Assembly (NCBI GenBank): GCA_020722685.1 | Contig: DYKH01000132.1 | Span: 2,811-14,048, forward strand | Direction of reading: 5' to 3' | Origin: Caldithrix sp. | GTDB lineage: Bacteria; KSB1; UBA2214; DYKH01 | Length of the DNA stretch: 11,238 nt | Shown: piece by piece, positions 1 to 6,905 of the stretch | Layout of the letters: every line of letters begins with the position of its first letter | How positions within the stretch are numbered: the first letter of the stretch is position 1 | Notes under the pieces: generated by a model | Databases searched by the model: none | Seen by the model: the letters and a program-made list of their open reading frames with translations, nothing else | What the model was told of the DNA's origin: nothing | Made by a program: the position numbers and the translations under genes

Positions 1-122
1 TGGCAAATCAGAGATTTGCCCTACAGTGGCGCAGGTCTCCGACTTGCGGATTTGGCAAATCAGAGATTTGCCCTACAGTGGCGCAAGTCTTTGACTTGCG
101 GATAATGGCAAATCAGAGATTT
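1..122. repeat. Tandem double-hairpin repeat, two full units and one partial
   Basis: Unit 1 (1-52) and unit 2 (53-105) are near-identical, and a partial third unit begins at 106 and runs into the end of arsC. Each full unit has two short palindromes: GGCAAATC-AGA-GATTTGCC (stem 8, loop 3) and CGCAAGTC-TTT-GACTTGCG (stem 8, loop 3). Unit 1 has variant bases in the second hairpin (CGCAGGTC-TCC-GACTTGCG) that keep pairing through a G-T wobble, which suggests the structure is maintained. The same element recurs at 1473-1562. It looks like a REP-type or MITE-like dispersed repeat. Sitting directly after arsC on the minus strand, it may also stabilise or end the arsC transcript, but there is no clear U-tract. 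Confidence 0.85.
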
Positions 123-517
123 ATCTCACGCAACAAGGTAGGAATCACTTGCGCTATTTCATCGCGCACCTTGCGAAAGTCATCCATGTTATCCGTCTTT
201 GCCGGATCGGGAAAACCGTAATGGACGCGCTTTCCCTTCCCAAGCCAAACGGGACATTCCTCCGCAGCTGAATCGCATACGGTGACAACGAGATCAAAAT
301 CCACATCCCGAAATTCGTCTGCCTGCTTCGACCGACCCTCGTGTTGGATGCCGATTTCTCGGAGCGCTTCCAACGTCTTTGGGTGTACGTAACCCGCAGG
401 CTTTGTCCCCGCGCTGACGGCTTCCCACTCTTCGCCCAAGCGCGCATTGACGATTGCCTCTGCCATCTGTGAACGGCAGGAATTTCCAGTGCATAAGAAT
501 AAGACTTTTTGTTTCAT
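113..517 (-). CDS. arsC: Arsenate reductase ArsC, thioredoxin-coupled (low-molecular-weight phosphatase fold)
   Basis: Cytoplasmic enzyme that reduces As(V) to As(III), the form exported or sequestered. The 134 residues match the usual length of the thioredoxin-linked class. The phosphatase-type P-loop CTGNSCRSQ supplies nucleophile Cys9 and Arg15. Cys81 and Cys88 in CDSAAEECP are the pair that forms the relay disulfide, matching the Cys10/82/89 layout of the staphylococcal pI258 enzyme. The FPDP motif near residue 102 supplies the general-acid Asp. The start is supported by a GAGGA-like ribosome site about 8 bases upstream. It is the last gene of the arsRDAC operon, 34 bases after arsA. The final three codons and the stop lie inside a copy of the hairpin repeat at 106-122. 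Family assignment is firm; coupling to thioredoxin rather than mycoredoxin is inferred from the cysteine pattern. Confidence 0.96.
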   Translation of the reverse strand: MKQKVLFLCTGNSCRSQMAEAIVNARLGEEWEAVSAGTKPAGYVHPKTLEALREIGIQHEGRSKQADEFRDVDFDLVVTVCDSAAEECPVWLGKGKRVHYGFPDPAKTDNMDDFRKVRDEIAQVIPTLLREINL

Positions 518-551
518 TAAAATTATCCTCTTGGCTAATATATAATCACCG

Positions 552-1457
552 CTACGCCCGCATATCGGTGAGGGCTTTACTGGCGAAGAAGATTTTCCCC
601 ACCTGACGCAGTTTCGCCGCGCCCTTGATCTCGTCTGAAAGCAGGGTCATGCGCCGTTTGGGATATGTGAACTCGCGCTCAATCTGAGTGAGATAGCGCG
701 CCTGCATTTCAGCGCGCGCCGCAAAGAGCGGATTATCCGCCCCATCGGGCGGGATGATGCCATTGATGATCAAACGGAAATTGTGGATATCCAGTTTGCG
801 CAGCTCGTCAATCGCACGGCCGGTTTCATTAATAGATATCGCTTCGGGGTGCAGGACGAAGACGAATTGCGTTTGCGCCGACTGACGCATGGCGGCCAGG
901 GCGCGTTCGTATTTGTGTTTGGCATCCTGAATAGCCGCGGCGGGGCCCAGGCAGGTCTGCCCGCTGCCCGCGCTAGCCGCGTCGATGGACTGACTCCACT
1001 CAGCGGGCAGTTCCAGCAAACGGATAGTGTGACCCGTCGGTGCGGTGTCGAAGATGACGATATCGAAGGCATTCCCGTTTTGAGAGGGGATGTCCAGAAA
1101 ATCGGTGAAGCGGTCAAAGGCGGCGACCTCCGCCGTACAGGGTCCGCTCATTTGCTCTTCCATCACCTGCACAATCTGCGGTGGGAAAGCAGCGCGGATG
1201 GGCGCCATGGCGTGGTCAATGTATTCCTGCGTGGCTTTGTTGGGGTCAATCTCCATCGCAGAAAGGTTAGGAACGCCCGCAATCGGCGTGACCTGATGCC
1301 CGATTTCCTGCTCAAAGACATCCGCCAGGTTGGAGGCCGGGTCGGTGGTGACGATGAGGGTGCGCTTGCCTTCATCAGCATAGCGTACAGCGTGCGTGAA
1401 GGCTATGCTGGTCTTGCCGACGCCGCCTTTGCCAGAGAAGAAAATGAATTGAGGCAT
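552..1457 (-). CDS. arsA: Arsenite-stimulated ATPase ArsA, single-domain form
   Basis: ATPase of the SIMIBI/GET3 class that energises arsenite efflux when bound to an ArsB-type permease. About 301 residues, half the size of the duplicated E. coli R773 ArsA, so it probably works as a homodimer. The deviant Walker A GKGGVGKTS is at residues 9-17, and the ArsA signature DTAPTGHTIRLL is at about 137-148. The metalloid-binding cysteines appear to be Cys107 (in MSGPCTAEVAAFDRF) and Cys169 (in GSGQTCLGP), corresponding to the pair in the first half of R773 ArsA. I chose the ATG at 1455-1457, with AAGGA just upstream; the earlier in-frame ATG at 1479-1481 lies inside a repeat element. It follows arsD after a 106-base repeat-filled gap and precedes arsC by 34 bases. 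No permease gene is present in the window. Confidence 0.95.
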   Translation of the reverse strand: MPQFIFFSGKGGVGKTSIAFTHAVRYADEGKRTLIVTTDPASNLADVFEQEIGHQVTPIAGVPNLSAMEIDPNKATQEYIDHAMAPIRAAFPPQIVQVMEEQMSGPCTAEVAAFDRFTDFLDIPSQNGNAFDIVIFDTAPTGHTIRLLELPAEWSQSIDAASAGSGQTCLGPAAAIQDAKHKYERALAAMRQSAQTQFVFVLHPEAISINETGRAIDELRKLDIHNFRLIINGIIPPDGADNPLFAARAEMQARYLTQIEREFTYPKRRMTLLSDEIKGAAKLRQVGKIFFASKALTDMRA

Positions 1458-1472
1458 GGTTTTCCTTATCAT

Positions 1473-1562
1473 GTGGCGCAAGTCTTTGACTTGTGCTTTA
1501 TGGCAAATCGCTTTATGGCAAATCAGAGATTTGCCCCACGGTGGTGCAAGTCTTTGACTTGC
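1473..1562. repeat. Double-hairpin repeat between arsD and arsA
   Basis: Second location of the repeat seen at 1-122. It contains the CAAGTC-TTT-GACTTG hairpin at 1476-1496, a truncated start of a CAAATC unit (about 1500-1509), a full GGCAAATC-AGA-GATTTGCC hairpin at 1517-1535 and another GCAAGTC-TTT-GACTTGC hairpin at 1546-1562. It fills almost the whole arsD-arsA spacer and touches the arsD stop codon. In the arsRDAC mRNA these would be strong consecutive stem-loops, which could uncouple arsA from arsD expression or protect an mRNA end. That role is inferred. Confidence 0.85.
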
Positions 1563-1563
1563 G

Positions 1564-1908
1564 CTACAACGCCGCTTTGACTTCGTCCAGCGTGGGATAC
1601 GCCCCCGCCTTAATCACCTTGCCGTACACGACGATAATAGGCAAAGCCTCCAACTGCTTTTCGCGCACCAGTTTCATCACCTCGGCATTACCCAGAAAAG
1701 CGTTGGGGTGGCTAGTCATCTGGTAGCGTTCTATCCGGATGCCCTGGGTTTGGAGTGAGAGTATCATCTCGTTGACATCCAGCAACGTTTGGTCGAGTGT
1801 TGGTCCGCACAACCCGGTAGGACAGCATAAGGATGGATCGAAGAATTCAACCTCGACGGGTTGGGGAGCTTTGGGTGGAGAATCCAGAATCTGGATGGTA
1901 TCTGTCAT
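1564..1908 (-). CDS. arsD: Arsenite metallochaperone ArsD
   Basis: Small cytoplasmic protein that binds As(III) and hands it to ArsA, and in some operons acts as a weak second repressor. The 114 residues are typical of the family. The hallmark segment FDPSLCCPTGLCGP places Cys28, Cys29 and Cys34 in the vicinal-plus-third-cysteine pattern of R773 ArsD (Cys12, 13, 18). The N-terminus is about 16 residues longer than R773 ArsD and proline-rich. A thioredoxin-like fold is expected; the segment LEALPIIVVYGKVIKAGAYPT is the conserved C-terminal part. The start is fixed by GGAGG about 9 bases upstream. It sits 38 bases after arsR. The ribosome site lies in the loop of a short inverted repeat (see the 1914-1929 entry). 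Confidence 0.95.
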   Translation of the reverse strand: MTDTIQILDSPPKAPQPVEVEFFDPSLCCPTGLCGPTLDQTLLDVNEMILSLQTQGIRIERYQMTSHPNAFLGNAEVMKLVREKQLEALPIIVVYGKVIKAGAYPTLDEVKAAL

Positions 1909-1913
1909 AATGG

Positions 1914-1929
1914 TTCAACCTCCGTTGAA
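1914..1929 (-). promoter_or_regulatory. Inverted repeat enclosing the arsD ribosome-binding site
   Basis: On the minus strand the sequence reads TTCAAC-GGAG-GTTGAA, 6-bp arms around the core of the arsD Shine-Dalgarno. The TTCAA-N6-TTGAA spacing is the same as in the core of the putative ArsR operator at 2331-2360. It could be a second ArsR binding site inside the operon, or an RNA hairpin presenting or hiding the ribosome site. The arms are short, so chance is not excluded. Confidence 0.45.
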
Positions 1930-1946
1930 GTAATCTGGCAAAAAAC

Positions 1947-2345
1947 TTAGGTTCCCGTGACAATTTCGTCAGCAGCCATAAAACTATTTTGCGGGCCGCA
2001 AGCCGGTCGGCGCGGCTGGATGCGGTTCGGGTTGAAGAACGCGCCAAAAGCGGCATTGAGTTCTTCCAGCGCGGCGCGGTTGATTGAGTAATACACCCAG
2101 CGGGAATCAAATGCGTCACGTTCTACATTCACAAGCCCGGCAGCGCGCAATCTGCTTAAGTGGTGCGAAATTAAGTTGGGCGCCATTTGCAGGTTGTCGC
2201 CCAGTTCGCAATTACACTGCACGCCTTGCATCAACAGGTTGAAGATGAGCAAGCGTTTAGGCTCGGCAAGAACCTTTAGACGCTCAGCCAGGGTTTCAAG
2301 GTTGACCGGAGGAAATTTTAATTCACTGGAAATATAGTTCAACAT
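1947..2345 (-). CDS. arsR: ArsR/SmtB-family arsenic-responsive repressor
   Basis: Winged-helix repressor of the ars operon that leaves DNA when As(III) binds. 132 residues from the chosen start. The helix-turn-helix is visible in NLISHHLSRLRAAGLV (about 57-72) followed by the wing SRWVYYSI (about 81-88). The expected metalloid site is near the recognition helix: QCNCELGDNL with Cys44 and Cys46, a CxC version of the classical ELCVCDL motif; Cys116 near the C-terminus may be a third ligand. I place the start at the ATG at 2343-2345 because a perfect promoter lies immediately upstream, putting the transcript start at or within a base or two of this ATG. No Shine-Dalgarno is visible, which fits a leaderless mRNA. 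The upstream in-frame ATG at 2361-2363 falls between the -35 and -10 elements and so would not be transcribed from this promoter. Confidence 0.92.
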   Translation of the reverse strand: MLNYISSELKFPPVNLETLAERLKVLAEPKRLLIFNLLMQGVQCNCELGDNLQMAPNLISHHLSRLRAAGLVNVERDAFDSRWVYYSINRAALEELNAAFGAFFNPNRIQPRRPACGPQNSFMAADEIVTGT

Positions 2346-2360
2346 ACATTGAATTATATT
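2331..2360. promoter_or_regulatory. ArsR operator, 12-6-12 inverted repeat
   Basis: AATATAGTTCAA (2331-2342) and TTGAATTATATT (2349-2360) are inverted copies with a single mismatch (position 2354 against 2337), separated by six bases. The palindrome covers the -10 hexamer, the expected transcription start and the arsR ATG. This is the position and symmetry expected for an autoregulating ArsR dimer that blocks RNA polymerase. Binding itself is inferred. Confidence 0.82.
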
Positions 2361-2380
2361 CATAAACAAACATCTGTCAA
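2353..2380 (-). promoter_or_regulatory. Consensus sigma-70 promoter of arsRDAC (leaderless)
   Basis: On the minus strand TTGACA (2380-2375) and TATAAT (2358-2353) are both perfect matches to the housekeeping consensus, with a 16-bp spacer. Transcription should start about 7-8 bases after the -10, at 2346 or 2345, the first base of the arsR ATG. The 3' half overlaps the ArsR operator, so the strong promoter is expected to be tightly repressed without arsenite. Confidence 0.85.
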
Positions 2381-2463
2381 GGATGAATGTCAGCAGGAGA
2401 ACGTGACGGATGGCAAAATGGACCACAGCGGTGGCGTAAAGAAGGCGTAATACACTCCGAGCC

Positions 2464-2503
2464 AAAAACGCCGTCCCGAAAGATCATTCTCCTTCGGGAC
2501 GGC
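2464..2503 (-). terminator. Rho-independent terminator of the ttrBCA operon
   Basis: On the minus strand GCCGTCCCGAA (2503-2493) pairs perfectly over 11 bp with TTCGGGACGGC (2480-2470), loop of 12 bases, followed after one base by TTTTT (2468-2464). It starts 27 bases after the ttrA stop codon. It separates the respiratory operon from arsR, which has its own promoter. Between this terminator and the arsR promoter (2381-2463) I see no gene or other signal. Confidence 0.92.
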
Positions 2504-2530
2504 GCAACGCCTAACATTTAACGATTATTA

Positions 2531-5500
2531 TCAGATTTTCTCCACTTTCACTTTCGTATCGTAGAAGCTGGCACTGCCGCCGATGGGATCGGTCAGGCAG
2601 GTGGTCTGCGTGCCTTCATCAAGCAGAAGCACCGGGTTCGAGCATACGCCAACATTACGGCGCGGATCGCCCTTGACAATCTTGCCGTCGATGACCACAT
2701 CACGCGCGCCATAGGCCCAGTGACCATAAGACCAGGAGACAAGGATGGAACCAGGACGGGTGGTTTGAGTCAGTTTGACCTCTCCTTGCACAGGCTCCGT
2801 GTGACCGTTGCCTAGATCAAGCATGCCATTCGGGTTGGTGCGTGAGGTCAGTTTAACCATGTCGCCATCCTTCAATCCCAGCGAGATGGCGTCTAGCGGA
2901 TTGATGAGCACATGGTTGGTCGGGATAATGCCCATACCGCCTTGCGTCCAGTAGTTACTGATGGTGCGGGATTGTCCGCCGGTGACTTCCTTATAAGTGA
3001 CGACCGAGAAGGGATAGTCCTGGTTGTCCACGGGCGCGCCGGTGCTGTTTTGAGGCGGCTCGTAGTGTGGCACACCGCTGAAGGGTTTGCCGGTGATGCT
3101 GTCTTTACCAGTAGCGACCGGCTCGACGAAGATGTTCATCTGCGAGCCAAAAGCGTGTGCCAGGAAAGGACCGGAATAACTCTTGTCCGGGGAGTCGAAA
3201 CGCCCGCCGCGATTGAGCACATAAACGACTTTGCGCCAGAGGGATTCGCCGACAGCGGCCATCCACTTTTGTTCATCGAAAACAGCTTTGGGCAAGTGTC
3301 GACGCGCTTTGCGGAAAATCTCCATCTCGGCGTCGTCCGCATCGGGCACGGCTTCTTCGGCATCTTTCTTGTCGCCAAAGGCGATGTTGGCAATGCCACG
3401 CAGGTAGTAATCCTCGGGACGGTTGAAATCACCGTGCTTACCGAATCCGTTTTTGCCAATGCCAGGCAGTTCGAGCGCCTTGCCGATGGCGATCATCATG
3501 GCTTCCATCGAAATGGGCATTTCTTCGCCGTCCACATTGACGATCTCCGGGACTGGTGCAACCATCGGCTGGCGCACGCGGATATTCTTGATCGGTTCAG
3601 GCGGCGGCGAGCCGAGGAAAGCCCAGCGTTCGGCGTAACTCAGGTCGGGGAACAGGTAATCAGCGTACATCGAAGTTTCTCCAATGACGATGTCGTCGGC
3701 GATGAAGAGCGGGAACTTCTCGGTATCCTGTAACATTTTGATCTGTTCGGCGCCAGCAGGCGCGGCCAGGGCGGGCGTGCCCATGTGCAGCCATAAGATT
3801 TTGATCGGATACGGGTATTGGGCATACGCGGCCGGGATGATTTCCTGATAGACGCTGCTGGTATAGGGATAGAACGGGCGCGGCGCAGGATAATCGGTGA
3901 AGAGGGTGGTCTTTTCGTAAGCCGCGCCTTCGCGGGTTACTTTGACGCCAAACGCGCCCAGTTTGCCGGGATGATCGGCACCCAGGTCGAAGGGCTTGTC
4001 CGCATTGCCAATGGCATTCCAGGCGCCGCCACCTTTGCTGAGTCCACCCTTCCAGTCAATGTTACCGATCAGCAGGTTGAGCGCCACCAGCGCCTGGGCG
4101 GTGTAGTAGCCATTCGTGTGCTGGACTACGCCGCGATAGAATTCGACTCCGGCTTTCTTGCCATGCGAGGTGAACTCGTCTGCCAGGCGGGTGATGGTGT
4201 TCAAATCCACGCCAGCCAACTTTGCCCAGTCTTCCATGCTTTGAGCGGAGGCTTCGTCGAGCAGAAGTTGCAGGCTGCTCTTGACCTTGATGCCTTTGAC
4301 GGAGGTATCCACCAGCAGATCGCCGGTGACCGCAGTCTTATCGTCCGCCGGGTCAACCAGGGCGGGAACTCCAGCAGTCAACGCGACGAAGGGATCGAGT
4401 TTGAAGACGACACCGTCCGGTGTGACCCAGGTTGCGATCACTTTTCCATCCGCATCGGTCTCTTCCTTCTTCTCGACCAGCTGCAGTTCGCTGCCGCGCA
4501 GGAATGCTCCTGCATGACCCTTCTCATCCAGCTTGACCAGCCAGGTGGAGTTCGTCCAGGATTTTTCGCCCGCAGCCAGCGCGGCGCCTTTGTTGGCGGA
4601 AGCCAGAAATTTAGAGTCATAGCGTTCATTCTCGAAAATCCAGCGGATCATCGCCAGCGCCAGCGGCAGGTCGCCGCCCTGTTGAACGGGAATCCACCAG
4701 CCTTTGGCGGCGGTCTTCGACATGCGCGGATCCACAACCGCGAACTTGAGGTTATGGTCGACCACGCCTTTGGTCACAGCTTCGCTCATGATGGTCGGAC
4801 CGAAGTTGGCTTCAAAGGGACTGGTGCCCCAGAAAATCACGAACTCGGAGTTGACGGTATCCGGCTTCATGTGGTTCGGGCCCGTCGCCCATTTTCCATC
4901 TTTGTATTGCGCGGTGGCATAGGTGTAAGCGATGTGATGTGACTGCTCGCAGATGGTGGTGTGGTCGTACCAGTTCTTCGAGCCGAAGGAATTGAGCGTG
5001 AAGCGTTGGGCGAAGTTGTTGCGCCCCGGTTCGATGCGCCCGGCCTGGAACACAAACTGGTTGTTCTTGACACCCAGATCGGGATGTTCGGGATCGATCA
5101 ACAGGTCTAGTTCCGCGGCGTGCTTGGTCTTGAACTCATCCAATTTCATCTTGCCGCCAGCAACGGCGGAAGCATCCGCGGACAACGCGGAAATGAGCTT
5201 GGCGTCTTTCGTTGCCAGCACATCCTTGAAGCCCGGCACGACACGGTCTTCGCCAGCCTCGGCAAAGAGTTTGCCGCCGTTGACAATTTCAGCGATGGCC
5301 TGCTCGAACGGAATGACCTGCCACTTGTTTTCGCCACGCTTGCCGGCGCGCTTCAACACCTTGACAATACGGTATGGGTCATACTGCGTCTGGATGGTGG
5401 CTTGTCCCTTGGGGCAGAGTTTACCGTCCACCAGAGCGGATTCCGTGAGCGGGCTATCGTAAGCCAACGGCCTCATCATATTGTTTGGGCTGTACGGGTT

Positions 5501-5764
5501 GCCGTCCACCTTGACCAACACGCCATCCTGGATTTTGCCTTTGATGGTGCATTGCGTGTTGCATTGCAGGCATTCGCCGTAGATGATGTTTTCCGGGCTG
5601 GCTTGGAAGTAACTGCCTTCCCCGGAGGCGGCTAAAGTCTTTTGCGTTTTGGCGAACACTTCGCCCATGTTGCCCAGCAAAGCGACCGTCGCGCCAGTCA
5701 CACCGGAAAGTTTGATAAAGTCTCGGCGGGAAAGTTCTTGTTTTTTGGAAGTAGGCTCAGTCAT
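2531..5764 (-). CDS. ttrA: Molybdopterin oxidoreductase catalytic subunit, tetrathionate reductase TtrA-like
   Basis: Catalytic subunit of a DMSO-reductase-family enzyme with bis-MGD and one [4Fe-4S] cluster, acting outside the cytoplasmic membrane. 1077 residues from the ATG at 5762-5764, which has AAAGGAGG about 8 bases upstream; an in-frame ATG 15 codons earlier lies inside ttrC. A Tat signal is clear: SRRDFIKLSG at 12-21, then a short hydrophobic stretch. The N-terminal cluster cysteines are Cys65, 68, 72 and 117 (CX2CX3CX44C). Cys272 in TTICEQSHH is the likely Mo ligand. Stretches such as KRGENKWQVIPFEQ, LNSFGSKNW, GEKSWTNSTWLV, EFTSHGKKAG and NRPEDYYLRGIANIAFG resemble Salmonella TtrA (about 1020 residues) as I recall it. 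The C-terminal cofactor-binding domain begins near 916. It overlaps nothing; its start is one base after the ttrC stop. ArrA and ArxA are usually shorter. The substrate (tetrathionate, arsenate, selenate or other) cannot be read from sequence; the neighbouring ars genes keep arsenate open. Confidence 0.88.
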   Translation of the reverse strand: MTEPTSKKQELSRRDFIKLSGVTGATVALLGNMGEVFAKTQKTLAASGEGSYFQASPENIIYGECLQCNTQCTIKGKIQDGVLVKVDGNPYSPNNMMRPLAYDSPLTESALVDGKLCPKGQATIQTQYDPYRIVKVLKRAGKRGENKWQVIPFEQAIAEIVNGGKLFAEAGEDRVVPGFKDVLATKDAKLISALSADASAVAGGKMKLDEFKTKHAAELDLLIDPEHPDLGVKNNQFVFQAGRIEPGRNNFAQRFTLNSFGSKNWYDHTTICEQSHHIAYTYATAQYKDGKWATGPNHMKPDTVNSEFVIFWGTSPFEANFGPTIMSEAVTKGVVDHNLKFAVVDPRMSKTAAKGWWIPVQQGGDLPLALAMIRWIFENERYDSKFLASANKGAALAAGEKSWTNSTWLVKLDEKGHAGAFLRGSELQLVEKKEETDADGKVIATWVTPDGVVFKLDPFVALTAGVPALVDPADDKTAVTGDLLVDTSVKGIKVKSSLQLLLDEASAQSMEDWAKLAGVDLNTITRLADEFTSHGKKAGVEFYRGVVQHTNGYYTAQALVALNLLIGNIDWKGGLSKGGGAWNAIGNADKPFDLGADHPGKLGAFGVKVTREGAAYEKTTLFTDYPAPRPFYPYTSSVYQEIIPAAYAQYPYPIKILWLHMGTPALAAPAGAEQIKMLQDTEKFPLFIADDIVIGETSMYADYLFPDLSYAERWAFLGSPPPEPIKNIRVRQPMVAPVPEIVNVDGEEMPISMEAMMIAIGKALELPGIGKNGFGKHGDFNRPEDYYLRGIANIAFGDKKDAEEAVPDADDAEMEIFRKARRHLPKAVFDEQKWMAAVGESLWRKVVYVLNRGGRFDSPDKSYSGPFLAHAFGSQMNIFVEPVATGKDSITGKPFSGVPHYEPPQNSTGAPVDNQDYPFSVVTYKEVTGGQSRTISNYWTQGGMGIIPTNHVLINPLDAISLGLKDGDMVKLTSRTNPNGMLDLGNGHTEPVQGEVKLTQTTRPGSILVSWSYGHWAYGARDVVIDGKIVKGDPRRNVGVCSNPVLLLDEGTQTTCLTDPIGGSASFYDTKVKVEKI

Positions 5765-5765
5765 G

Positions 5766-6896
5766 TTATGCCTCCTTTTGAGATTTCGTAACGAGCGGCA
5801 GAAAGACATCCGCGCCCAATAGCAAACCCAGGATGATCACGCCCAGCAAGCCCGAAGCCACCGCCCATTCGGTTGCGCTGGGGGAATAAGCCAAAGTCAG
5901 GCCGCGCCCTTGAAATGCGCTCGAAAGATTGGGGAGAAAGTCCACTTGCTGAGCGGGGACGAGGATCAGATAACGGGCCACGGCATTACCGAGCAGGATG
6001 AACAGACCCATCAGCCCGACCAAAGCCCCGCTTCCCGCTACTCGACGCTGGGTGAGGACAACGATAGGCAGGACCGCCCCGAGGATGATTTGCACGCCCC
6101 AGAACAACAGGCTGTACTGCCCGAAAAGCGCCGCATTAATCGGCTGGACGATGTCTGGCACATTGCCCTCTAGCGCCTGCGAGTAGAATAGCCAGACAAA
6201 GTACAGGTTCACCACCAGCAAGCCCACCACAGTCATGTTTAGCACAGGGAACAGTTTCTCGTTATCGGCAGGCTTGCTAAAGAAGCCGCGAATGACCAGC
6301 AGCATGGCTGCGCCAGTGGTCAGCGCAAAGAAGATAAACTGCACGGGCAACAGGGCAGCATGCCAGTACATGCGCGAGGCATTCATGCCCAGCATCTTGC
6401 CAGGCGCACCTGCTACGAACAGTGCTACTGCCAGGCCAATAGCCATGACGATTTTCAGCGCCGCATTTTTGGGCTGCTTGATGGAGATGAACAAAGCCAC
6501 CAATCCCAATATGCCAAAGAGGGTGTAGCCCCATACATCTTTGATTTCACCCGAACTCCAGTGGGGCCGCGTGAAGGCCTTGATGAAGCGCTCTAGGTGT
6601 CCGAGGTCAAGACCAATCGCGGCCATTCCCGCTGCCAAGTTGACCAGCGCAGCCCACAGGGCGGTCTGACCCGTCCCCTTAAGCGCGGGAACTTCAAAGA
6701 GCAGGTCGAGGCTGGCCCAGACGAAGCATCCGACCGCGATCCCGCCGAGTAAGAAATACAAGGCCACCCACAGTCCCCAGGTCACGAATGAACCGTATGC
6801 GGCATTTTGATCGCCGAACGCGAAGCGGTCATAAAATCCCCACAGACCGATGAGCAGGGCCAGTACGCCTAGAACATAAGCAATTTTTTTATTCAT
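5766..6896 (-). CDS. ttrC: NrfD/PsrC-family membrane subunit, TtrC-like quinol-oxidising anchor
   Basis: Integral membrane subunit that takes electrons from quinol and passes them to the Fe-S subunit. 376 residues, very hydrophobic, with about ten predicted helices near 5-22, 38-60, 80-98, 122-139, 147-165, 178-203, 220-240, 258-281, 290-312 and 345-367. NrfD-family hallmarks are WGLWVALYFLLGGIAVG near 40-56 and LDLGHLERF near 96-104. TtrC of enterobacteria is somewhat shorter. GGAGG lies about 5 bases before the ATG and overlaps the ttrB stop codon (TAGGAGG), and the stop is one base from the ttrA start, so translation of the three genes is coupled. Family membership is firm; the TtrC label rests on operon order and partners. 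No heme ligands of the cytochrome b type are expected in this family. Confidence 0.92.
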   Translation of the reverse strand: MNKKIAYVLGVLALLIGLWGFYDRFAFGDQNAAYGSFVTWGLWVALYFLLGGIAVGCFVWASLDLLFEVPALKGTGQTALWAALVNLAAGMAAIGLDLGHLERFIKAFTRPHWSSGEIKDVWGYTLFGILGLVALFISIKQPKNAALKIVMAIGLAVALFVAGAPGKMLGMNASRMYWHAALLPVQFIFFALTTGAAMLLVIRGFFSKPADNEKLFPVLNMTVVGLLVVNLYFVWLFYSQALEGNVPDIVQPINAALFGQYSLLFWGVQIILGAVLPIVVLTQRRVAGSGALVGLMGLFILLGNAVARYLILVPAQQVDFLPNLSSAFQGRGLTLAYSPSATEWAVASGLLGVIILGLLLGADVFLPLVTKSQKEA

Positions 6897-6905
6897 CTCA
6901 GCCTC

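Noticed and set aside
1..122. Direct repeats with about 52-base period considered as a CRISPR array
   Set aside because: Units are contiguous with no unique spacers, each unit contains two internal palindromes, and only two and a bit copies are present.
783..1580. Plus-strand open frame of about 265 codons opposite arsA
   Set aside because: Covers the ArsA coding region in antisense and runs through the hairpin repeat; no recognisable motif.
2346..2465. N-terminal extension of ArsR to an ATG at 2465 or 2363
   Set aside because: The extension crosses the consensus promoter and part of the operator, lacks a ribosome site and is not ArsR-like in sequence.
2912..3733. Plus-strand open frame of about 273 codons opposite ttrA
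   Set aside because: Antisense shadow arising from the codon bias of ttrA; no domain seen.
3818..4942. Long plus-strand open frame (about 374 codons) opposite ttrA
   Set aside because: Antisense shadow of a high-quality minus-strand gene with recognisable domains; its translation shows no family motif and it has no convincing ribosome site.
2531..5764. Assignment of the catalytic subunit as ArrA arsenate reductase or ArxA arsenite oxidase
   Set aside because: Length of 1077 residues, the long spacing before the fourth cysteine, B-C-A gene order and local motifs all favour the TtrA-like branch; arsenate is kept only as a possible substrate.
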